5,103 nt of DNA from Cellulomonas sp. Its GTDB lineage: Bacteria; Actinomycetota; Actinomycetes; Actinomycetales; Cellulomonadaceae. The notes under the pieces are model-generated. The model did no database searches and was not told where the DNA came from. It worked only from the letters and a program-made list of their open reading frames with translations. Where the stretch lies: NCBI GenBank assembly GCA_027451305.1, contig DAIDJQ010000123.1:1-5103 (forward strand), given 5' to 3'. Positions 1-5,103 of the stretch are shown piece by piece. Both the position numbers and the translations under genes were made by a program. How positions within the stretch are numbered: position 1 is the first letter of the stretch; the number at the start of each line of letters is the position of its first letter.

Positions 1-47
1 CTGTTCGTCGGACCGTGGCTGCGGTGCCGGTGCCGCCGATAGCTGCC

Positions 48-53
48 GAAAGG
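48..53 (+). promoter_or_regulatory. Ribosome binding site of the primary sigma factor gene
   Basis: GAAAGG lies 6 nt before the GTG at 60. An in-frame TAA at 54-56 sits between them, so translation in this frame cannot begin further upstream. This fixes the GTG at 60 as the first possible start codon. No convincing promoter is visible in the 59 bases available. Confidence 0.7.
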
Positions 54-59
54 TAATCC

Positions 60-1481
<1,422 letters not shown>

Positions 1482-1500
1482 CCTGCTCGTCACGGACGAA

Positions 1501-1532
1501 CGGGGAGCGCGGCCGTCGGGCCGTGCTCCCCG
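1501..1532. terminator. Bidirectional intrinsic terminator hairpin between convergent genes
   Basis: Arms 1501-1514 and 1519-1532 pair over 14 bp with a single G-U wobble (1509 with 1524) and a GTCG tetraloop. The stem lies 19 nt after the sigma factor stop and 14 nt beyond the stop of the minus-strand HTH gene, so it can serve both. The downstream tract is only moderately T-rich (TCTCTGTCT on the plus strand), as is common in high-GC actinobacteria. Confidence 0.8.
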
Positions 1533-1546
1533 TCTCTGTCTGGTGG

Positions 1547-1774
1547 TCAACCCTCGGCGCGCACCTGCAGCACGTCACCGGGCTGGCACTCCAGCACCTC
1601 GCAGATCGCCGAGAGCGTCGTGAACCGGATCGCCTTGGCATGCCCGTTCTTGAGGACGGAGACGTTGGCGAGCGTCAGACCCACGCGATCGGCGAGCTCG
1701 GTGAGCGTCATGCGGCGCTCCTCGAGCAGCCGGTCGAGCGTCACGACGACGTTGTGCTTCTCGGTCGGCGGCAC
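1547..1774 (-). CDS. Small Xre/Cro-type helix-turn-helix regulator (YozG-like)
   Basis: This 75-residue protein is essentially one HTH domain. LDRLLEERRMTLTELADRVG (13-32) forms the first helices and TLANVSVLKNGHAKAIRF (34-51) holds the turn and recognition helix. TLSAICEVLECQPGDVLQ (53-70) is the usual closing helix of this family. Proteins of this compact type occur next to DUF2975 membrane proteins in many Firmicutes and actinobacteria, and that is the arrangement here. The GTG start directly follows the TAG of the upstream gene (TAG at 1777-1775, GTG at 1774-1772). The nearest good Shine-Dalgarno match, AGGAG (1797-1793), is about 18 nt away, so translation probably depends on coupling to the upstream gene. 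A GTG at codon 11 (1744) is an alternative start that keeps the whole HTH. The likely role is control of its own operon (inference); its target and signal are unknown. Confidence 0.9.
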   Translation of the reverse strand: MPPTEKHNVVVTLDRLLEERRMTLTELADRVGLTLANVSVLKNGHAKAIRFTTLSAICEVLECQPGDVLQVRAEG

Positions 1775-2371
1775 CTAGATCACCGCGTCCAGCTCCTGGC
1801 GGAGCCGCTCGCCGTGCCGGATCACTGCGGCCAGCGCGAGCACGCACACGCCGACGAGCGGTCCGTCCAAGGTGAACGCCGGTGCGAAGTCGGCGCCGTG
1901 GTCGAGCACGCTGTCCGCGAGCCGGTAGCTCCCGACACCGGTGAGCAGCTGGACCAGCGGACCGCCGACGAGCAGGACGAGACCGAGCGTGCGCATGATC
2001 GCGACCACGCCGCCGCTGAAGGGGTCGCCCCGGCGGGCCCGCAGGACGGCGAGGAGCACGAGCGTCAGCGCCGTCCCACCGACGACGGAGGTCGGCAGCC
2101 ACAGCAGCACCCCCCATGCCGACTGGGCCGTGGTCGGGTCGGCGAGGCGGACCGGCACGGGGGCGTCGGGGCTGAGCGCCACGCCGGGGACGAGCGTGGC
2201 CTGCTCGGGCTGTGTGCCGAGCACCGTCCCGGTGGCGAGGGTGAACGAGACGGGCTCACCGCGCGTCGCCATGACGGCCATGACGACGGTGACGACGGTG
2301 AGGAGCCCCAGCCCGACGCCGAGAACGGCGGCGGTCGTGGTGAGCCAGCTCTGACTGGGCTTGCCGGCCAT
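1775..2371 (-). CDS. DUF2975 family integral membrane protein
   Basis: This 198-residue protein has four predicted membrane segments, at about 11-34, 85-110, 121-146 and 168-186. Between the first two is an extracytoplasmic loop of about 50 residues (TRGEPVSFTLATG to DPTTAQSAW). The RARRGDPFSG linker (111-120) before the third helix and the short tail GERLRQELDAVI fit the DUF2975 family, as does the HTH partner encoded directly downstream. No enzymatic motif is visible and the family has no assigned reaction. The pairing suggests the membrane protein senses something or modulates the HTH protein (inference). The ATG at 2371 is preceded by AAGGGGA at 2383-2377, an ideal spacing. The promoter and quasi-palindrome upstream are listed separately. 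The family assignment is from helix layout, motifs and context, without an alignment. Confidence 0.85.
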   Translation of the reverse strand: MAGKPSQSWLTTTAAVLGVGLGLLTVVTVVMAVMATRGEPVSFTLATGTVLGTQPEQATLVPGVALSPDAPVPVRLADPTTAQSAWGVLLWLPTSVVGGTALTLVLLAVLRARRGDPFSGGVVAIMRTLGLVLLVGGPLVQLLTGVGSYRLADSVLDHGADFAPAFTLDGPLVGVCVLALAAVIRHGERLRQELDAVI

Positions 2372-2376
2372 GATGT

Positions 2377-2383
2377 CCCCTTA
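2377..2383 (-). promoter_or_regulatory. Ribosome binding site of the DUF2975 gene
   Basis: AAGGGGA on the minus strand ends 5 nt before the ATG at 2371. It supports this start. It overlaps the left edge of the quasi-palindrome, so a bound repressor would also cover the region coding the ribosome-binding site. Confidence 0.75.
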
Positions 2384-2412
2384 TCGTTAGTCGATATCTC
2401 GATGATCGATAA
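2381..2412. promoter_or_regulatory. Quasi-palindromic operator candidate over the -10/start region
   Basis: This AT-rich 32-bp patch in otherwise very GC-rich DNA begins TTATCG and ends CGATAA. Its two 14-nt arms match as inverted repeats at 11 of 14 positions. Inside is a perfect dyad TATCG-5-CGATA (2382-2396) and a second TCGA-3-TCGA (2399-2409). Read on the minus strand it contains three ATCGA units spaced 7 and 8 bp apart. It overlaps the -10 and predicted start of the DUF2975 promoter, where a repressor would act. The HTH protein of the same operon is the natural candidate (inference). Confidence 0.6.
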
Positions 2413-2430
2413 GAAACGGTGCCGTGTCAA
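2402..2430 (-). promoter_or_regulatory. Promoter of the DUF2975-HTH operon
   Basis: On the minus strand, TTGACA (2430-2425) is a perfect -35 consensus. A 17-nt spacer separates it from GATCAT (2407-2402), which matches the -10 consensus at 4 of 6 positions. Transcription would start near 2395, leaving a leader of about 25 nt before the ATG with its ribosome-binding site. This is the best sigma-70 type promoter in the window. Confidence 0.65.
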
Positions 2431-2733
2431 GCGTTCGAGGCGCGCGCGTCCCGGCGGCCGGCTGGTTCGCGCCGCGAGGTCGTCGGACCGACGTCCGCCA
2501 CGTCGTCGGGCGACTGTGGACAGCGCAGACCGCGGAGGTCTCGATGTCGCCACACTGCGGCCCGGACGACGCGGAGGGGCAGGCGTCCGACGGAGGGACG
2601 GCGATGACGGCGCCAGTGACGCGGGCCCCTCACCGGGTCCGCCGTGCGTGTGGACGACGTCTTGAGGCCACCCGCGTCGACGGGCCTCGTGCCGGACTCC
2701 GGGGAGTGTCGACCGTGGCGGGTGGACGCAGGT

Positions 2734-2765
2734 GAGGGGGTCCAGGTGGCAGCCAGGACCCCCTC
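2734..2765. other. Perfect 10-bp stem-loop in the intergenic region
   Basis: GAGGGGGTCC (2734-2743) pairs perfectly with GGACCCCCTC (2756-2765) across a 12-nt loop. Three further pairs (TGG 2747-2749 with CCA 2753-2755) are possible inside the loop. There is no T-tract on either side. It may be a factor-independent terminator of the high-GC type or part of a structured RNA; the sequence does not decide between them. Confidence 0.6.
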
Positions 2766-2777
2766 GGCGCACGAATC

Positions 2778-2789
2778 AAGGTCGACCTT
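2778..2789. promoter_or_regulatory. Perfect 12-bp palindrome, possible protein-binding site
   Basis: AAGGTCGACCTT is an exact self-complementary 12-mer, 12 bp after the stem at 2734-2765. A 12-bp exact palindrome is compatible with a dimeric regulator site, but no adjacent promoter or gene start is evident, so the assignment is weak. Confidence 0.25.
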
Positions 2790-3118
2790 CTGGGTAGAGA
2801 TGGAGCTCGAATGCGCGCACCCCTATGGTCTCATCGCCGGGAAGCGCCGCGCGGTCACCGTCGCCCGAACGGGTGTCTCGGTCGTCGCTCGTGGTGCCCG
2901 GCGCGGTGGCGGGCCTCGAGCCCGCTGCTCGGGCGGTGTGTGGGCTGGTAGCGCTCCCGGCACCGGTGGCGCGCACCCGAGCCCGACATGCCCGACGCCT
3001 CCCAGGCCGCGCCGGTGGTCCCGGTCATCCGGGACGTTCGTCCCGCATTGGCGCGCTGAGGGCCTCTGCGGCGGCCGCCGGTGGAGTCACCCGATCGTGT
3101 GGCGCGCATCCGGGTTGG

Positions 3119-3147
3119 TTGTGATGCACGGGCTGCGCCGATGTCAT
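3119..3147 (+). promoter_or_regulatory. Possible promoter of the PAS-GGDEF gene
   Basis: TTGTGA (3119-3124) and TGTCAT (3142-3147) are separated by 17 nt, and each matches 4 of 6 consensus positions. A start near 3154 would leave a leader of about 39 nt carrying the AGGGAGAGA ribosome-binding site before the GTG at 3193. The -10 overlaps the palindrome GTCATGAC (3143-3150). In GC-rich DNA such matches arise by chance, so confidence is low. Confidence 0.3.
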
Positions 3148-3174
3148 GACGGGAGTCAGCACGACGAGCGTGGC

Positions 3175-3183
3175 AGGGAGAGA
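3175..3183 (+). promoter_or_regulatory. Ribosome binding site choosing the PAS-GGDEF start
   Basis: AGGGAGAGA lies 9 nt before the GTG at 3193. The in-frame ATG at 3124 has no comparable purine-rich sequence upstream, which favours 3193. A GTG at 3205 is a less likely alternative. Confidence 0.5.
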
Positions 3184-3192
3184 CGCGTCACC

Positions 3193-4104
3193 GTGACCAA
3201 CCCCGTGTCGCCGACGGCAGAAGCGTTCGCCGCGCTGCCGGACGGCGCCTACCTCGTGGACCGCGACCGCACCGTGACCTCCTGGAACTCGGCCGCCGAA
3301 GGCATCAGCGGTTACTCGGCGCGCGAGGTGCTGGGCCACTGGTGCGGCGACGGGCTGCTCGACCACACGGACGACGAGGGTCGCTGGATGTGCGGCGAGC
3401 AGTGCCCGCTGCTGCGGACCATGCACGACGGTCAGCCGCGCACGGTGCGGGTGATGCTCCACCATCGTGAGGGGCACCTCGTGCCGGTCGAGGTGCGTGC
3501 CGCGCCGCTGCGGGACGTGCACGGCACGGTGGTCGGGGCGGTCGAGACGTTTCGCCGGGACGTCGACCGGTTCGCCGAGCGGGCGCCGTTGCACGTGCTG
3601 GACGTGCCGGACGGCGCAGACCCGCTGACGGCCTTGGGGAACCGCCGGTCGCTGGAGTCCCACCTTGTCGACCGGCTGGCCGCCCTGGCGCACCACGGGT
3701 TGCCGCTCGGCGTGCTGCTCTGCGACGTGGACGGCTTGGCCGAGACCAACGACCGCTTCGGCCGCGCCGCCGGGGATCGGGTGCTCCAGGTGGTGGCGGA
3801 CACCGTGGTGCAGTGCCTGCCCGGACCCGGCCGGGCCTTCCGGTACGGCGGCGACGAGCTCGTCGGCCTCGTCTCGCACGACGACCTGCAGACCTTTGCC
3901 AGCCGCGTGTGCGCCTACGTCGCCGAGTCACGCGTCAGGCTGCCGGACGCCGTGCTGCACGTCACGATGTCGGTGGGCGGGACGATGGCACGCCCGGGCG
4001 AGGACTACACCGATGTGCTGCGACGTGCCGCGCGGCTGCTCCGGCGGGCTCGTGGCACCGGAGGGAACCGCGCGGTCACGGACGCGGTGGCCGGGCGGCG
4101 GTAG
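3193..4104 (+). CDS. PAS-GGDEF protein, putative diguanylate cyclase with GGDEL signature
   Basis: This 303-residue protein should make the second messenger c-di-GMP from two GTP if active. The N-terminal PAS sensor (about 8-122) has the typical [18 protein letters not shown] (31-48), a CGEQCPL cysteine motif (67-73) and the closing strand [12 protein letters not shown]. The GGDEF domain runs from about 143: [13 protein letters not shown] (143-155), metal site DVD (178-180), [13 protein letters not shown] (186-198), and RYGGDEL (217-223) with metal ligand D221 and E222 kept. The fifth signature position is Leu rather than Phe. The Lys and His usually found in the DxDxFKxxND..GH stretch are Ala183 and Arg191, and there is no RxxD inhibitory site before GGDEL. 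There is no membrane segment or signal peptide, so the protein is cytosolic. The same frame stays open back to 2644, but that part is non-coding in character; the start at 3193 is supported by its ribosome-binding site. The fold is secure, the activity unproven. Confidence 0.88.
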   Translation: MTNPVSPTAEAFAALPDGAYLVDRDRTVTSWNSAAEGISGYSAREVLGHWCGDGLLDHTDDEGRWMCGEQCPLLRTMHDGQPRTVRVMLHHREGHLVPVEVRAAPLRDVHGTVVGAVETFRRDVDRFAERAPLHVLDVPDGADPLTALGNRRSLESHLVDRLAALAHHGLPLGVLLCDVDGLAETNDRFGRAAGDRVLQVVADTVVQCLPGPGRAFRYGGDELVGLVSHDDLQTFASRVCAYVAESRVRLPDAVLHVTMSVGGTMARPGEDYTDVLRRAARLLRRARGTGGNRAVTDAVAGRR

Positions 4105-4106
4105 GA

Positions 4107-4121
4107 CGCGGTCAGCCCGCG
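4107..4121. terminator. Short hairpin at the convergent gene junction
   Basis: CGCGG (4107-4111) pairs with CCGCG (4117-4121) around a 5-nt loop, spanning the 7-nt gap between the convergent PAS-GGDEF and DUF7455 stops. It is short and lacks a T-tract, so it is at best a weak terminator. Confidence 0.25.
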
Positions 4122-4336
4122 ACGCCGGCGCCCGCGCCGTGCTCCGCGTGCAGGCGGTCGGTCTCGTCCTGCACGTGGGTCGCCACGGAGGAGAACTTGT
4201 CGGCGTGCTCACGTGCGTGGTGCGCGCAGAACAGCAGCTCCCCGGAGGGCATGAGGACGCGGACGTAGGCCTGCGCGCCGCAACGGTCGCAACGGTCGGC
4301 TGCGGTCAGCGGGGTGGGGGTCTGGGTCGCGTTCAC
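4112..4336 (-). CDS. DUF7455-type small zinc-ribbon protein
   Basis: This 74-residue protein has the pattern [18 protein letters not shown] (10-27), then [17 protein letters not shown] (32-48), then a helical tail VQDETDRL. The CxxC pair (16, 19) and CAHH (37-40) could bind one zinc ion. This sequence is characteristic of the actinobacterial DUF7455 family, whose function is unknown to me. Such genes are often found near the type IIA topoisomerase B gene and the primary sigma factor, as here. I chose GTG 4336 because the conserved core starts only nine residues later. In-frame ATGs at 4369 and 4405 would add 11 or 23 poorly conserved residues. The purine-rich AGGGGTGG (4356-4349) is 12 nt away. 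The gene is convergent with the PAS-GGDEF gene (7-nt gap) and divergent from the topoisomerase gene. Confidence 0.85.
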   Translation of the reverse strand: MNATQTPTPLTAADRCDRCGAQAYVRVLMPSGELLFCAHHAREHADKFSSVATHVQDETDRLHAEHGAGAGVAG

Positions 4337-4402
4337 GAATCCATAGAACCACCCCTGGCGCGGATCCATATCACCGGGTGGCCCAGGTTCGCCCTCCGCG
4401 TA

Positions 4403-4408
4403 CATAAT
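4403..4408 (+). promoter_or_regulatory. -10-like element in the divergent DUF7455/parE region
   Basis: CATAAT matches the -10 consensus at 5 of 6 positions and is the most AT-rich spot of the divergent region. No clear -35 lies 16-18 nt upstream. On the opposite strand the same bases give GATTAT (4409-4404), which could equally drive the DUF7455 gene, so the direction is undecided. Confidence 0.3.
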
Positions 4409-4438
4409 CGTGACGTCCGGTCACCTCGTCGTGACGTC
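4408..4438. repeat. Direct repeat TCGTGACGTC x2 with intervening inverted GTCAC
   Basis: TCGTGACGTC occurs exactly at 4408-4417 and 4429-4438, 21 bp apart. Between them GTCAC (4420-4424) is the reverse complement of the GTGAC core. Three alternating GTGAC/GTCAC units are therefore centred at 4412, 4422 and 4433, about one helical turn apart. It lies beside the -10-like element between divergent genes, so a regulator-binding site is plausible. Confidence 0.5.
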
Positions 4439-4555
4439 TGCGCCACATCCTGCACCGTCGCACCACAGGGTCGACACACCGGGGTCCGCGTGCCCGAGCC
4501 CCTCCCGGCCCGGGCCGCCGCCGCGTGCCGACGAGGGGGCGTCGGCACCCGCGGC

Positions 4556-4567
4556 TACCATCCTGGC
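4556..4567 (+). promoter_or_regulatory. Candidate leaderless promoter of the topoisomerase gene
   Basis: TACCAT (4556-4561) fits the actinobacterial -10 pattern TAnnnT and is followed by only 6 nt before the GTG at 4568. No Shine-Dalgarno sequence precedes that GTG. This spacing is what leaderless actinobacterial transcripts show, with the start codon at or next to the 5' end. No good -35 is visible. Confidence 0.45.
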
Positions 4568-5103
4568 GTGACGACGACCGACTCCCAGTCCAGCTACACG
4601 GCCCGGCACCTCTCGGTGCTCGAGGGCCTGGAGGCGGTCCGTAAGCGTCCCGGCATGTACGTGGGCACCACCGACAGCCGCGGCCTCATGCACTGCCTGT
4701 GGGAGATCATCGACAACGCGGTCGACGAGGCCCTGGGTGGCTACTGCGAGCACATCGAGGTCGTGCTGCGCGCCGACGGGTCGGTCGAGGTGCGGGACGA
4801 CGGGCGCGGCATCCCGGTGGACATCGAGCCGAAGACGGGCCTGACGGGCGTCGAGGTCGTCTTCACCAAGCTGCACGCCGGCGGCAAGTTCGGGGGCGGC
4901 TCGTACGCCGCGTCCGGTGGCCTGCACGGCGTCGGCGCCTCCGTCGTCAACGCGCTCTCGGCGCGGCTGGACGTCGAGGTGGACCGCAACGGGCGCACCT
5001 ACAAGATGGCGTTCCACCGTGGCGAGCCGGGGGAGTTCGCCGGGCAGGGGCCGGACGCCCCGTTCGAGCCCTTCGTCTCCGGCTCGGTGCTGGAGACGGT
5101 CGG
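4568..5103 (+). CDS. parE: Type IIA DNA topoisomerase subunit B (probable topoisomerase IV ParE), N-terminal part
   Basis: The first 178 codons of an ATP-dependent type IIA topoisomerase B subunit are present; the gene continues beyond the window. With its A subunit the enzyme passes one duplex through another to decatenate or relax DNA. The N-terminal GHKL ATPase is clear: [20 protein letters not shown] (10-29), MYVG (30-33), N-box [11 protein letters not shown] (46-56) with the catalytic Glu and Mg-binding Asn50, DDGRGIPV (77-84), LHAGGKF (102-108) and the ATP-lid [15 protein letters not shown] (117-131). The GTG at 4568 gives an N-terminus of normal length; it has no ribosome-binding site and may be leaderless. 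GyrB and ParE share these motifs. I favour ParE because gyrB in actinobacteria normally lies near dnaA-dnaN-recF, whereas this copy sits by the primary sigma factor and a DUF7455 gene. The family is certain, the subtype probable. Confidence 0.9.
   Translation, partial: MTTTDSQSSYTARHLSVLEGLEAVRKRPGMYVGTTDSRGLMHCLWEIIDNAVDEALGGYCEHIEVVLRADGSVEVRDDGRGIPVDIEPKTGLTGVEVVFTKLHAGGKFGGGSYAASGGLHGVGASVVNALSARLDVEVDRNGRTYKMAFHRGEPGEFAGQGPDAPFEPFVSGSVLETV

Larger units (their letters stand above)
2431..3192. other. Long intergenic region without a convincing gene
   Basis: About 760 bp separate the DUF2975 promoter from the PAS-GGDEF start. Every frame here translates into Arg/Pro/Gly/Ser-rich, low-complexity sequence with no recognisable domain, and no frame shows the G/C-ending third-position bias of the flanking genes. 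Visible structure consists of a perfect 10-bp stem at 2734-2765, a 12-bp palindrome at 2778-2789, a hairpin at 3030-3045, and a possible promoter at 3119-3147. It could hold an untranslated leader, a small RNA or a decayed gene. I cannot support any of these over the others. Confidence 0.6.

Noticed and set aside
1523..2665. Plus-strand open frame of 380 codons antisense to the DUF2975-HTH operon.
   Set aside because: Its product is compositionally odd (His, Arg and Glu rich) with no domain. The minus strand encodes two recognisable proteins with a good promoter and ribosome-binding site.
2644..3192. N-terminal extension of the PAS-GGDEF gene, since the same frame stays open back to 2644.
   Set aside because: The extra 183 residues are Arg/Gly/Pro/Ser-rich, match no domain and lack the codon pattern of the rest of the gene. 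A ribosome-binding site and a possible promoter favour the GTG at 3193.
2431..3192. Possible tRNA, CRISPR array or transposon in the long gap.
   Set aside because: I found no cloverleaf with a conserved T-loop, no regularly spaced repeats, and no terminal inverted repeats or transposase fragments.
3025..3879. Minus-strand frame of 284 codons antisense to the PAS-GGDEF gene.
   Set aside because: The plus strand carries clear PAS and GGDEF motifs; the antisense product is Val/Arg/His-rich without domain features.
4421..5017. Minus-strand frame of 198 codons over the topoisomerase start.
   Set aside because: It is antisense to a strongly conserved ATPase domain and has no recognisable content.
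4568..5103. Naming the topoisomerase fragment gyrB.
   Set aside because: The motifs fit both GyrB and ParE, but there is no recF/dnaN/gyrA context, and the neighbourhood matches the usual actinobacterial parE locus. A full-length phylogeny would decide.

Overview
This window comes from a high-GC Gram-positive bacterium, almost certainly an actinobacterium. Coding codons end overwhelmingly in G or C. The primary sigma factor has the long charged N-terminal extension typical of that phylum. A DUF7455-type zinc-ribbon gene lies divergent from a type IIA topoisomerase B subunit, an arrangement I associate with actinobacterial chromosomes. A Cellulomonas-like member of the Micrococcales is my best guess, from protein flavour only.

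Layout, left to right. (1) 60-1481, plus strand: the complete primary sigma factor (SigA/HrdB/RpoD), followed by a strong 14-bp hairpin that sits between convergent genes and probably terminates both. (2) 1547-2371, minus strand: a two-gene operon of a four-helix DUF2975 membrane protein and a 75-residue HTH regulator. The stop of the first directly abuts the GTG of the second. Its promoter has a perfect TTGACA -35, and an AT-rich 32-bp quasi-palindrome covers the -10 and start region, which suggests autoregulation. (3) 2431-3192: about 760 bp with no convincing gene, but with several hairpins and dyads and a possible promoter at its right end. (4) 3193-4104, plus strand: a PAS-GGDEF protein, a putative diguanylate cyclase with a GGDEL signature and no inhibitory I-site. 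(5) 4112-4336, minus strand: a small DUF7455 zinc-ribbon protein, convergent with the cyclase at a 7-nt gap. (6) 4337-4567: a divergent regulatory region with alternating GTGAC/GTCAC elements. (7) 4568 to the end, plus strand: the start of a type IIA topoisomerase B subunit, most likely ParE, cut by the window edge and probably leaderless.

The outer genes are transcription and DNA-topology housekeeping. The middle holds two small signalling or regulatory units (DUF2975-HTH and c-di-GMP) that look like accessory insertions between them. I see no mobile element, CRISPR array, tRNA or rRNA. The window is mostly ordinary. The best leads are the DUF2975-HTH operator, the deviant GGDEF active site, the long structured non-coding stretch and the DUF7455/parE control region.
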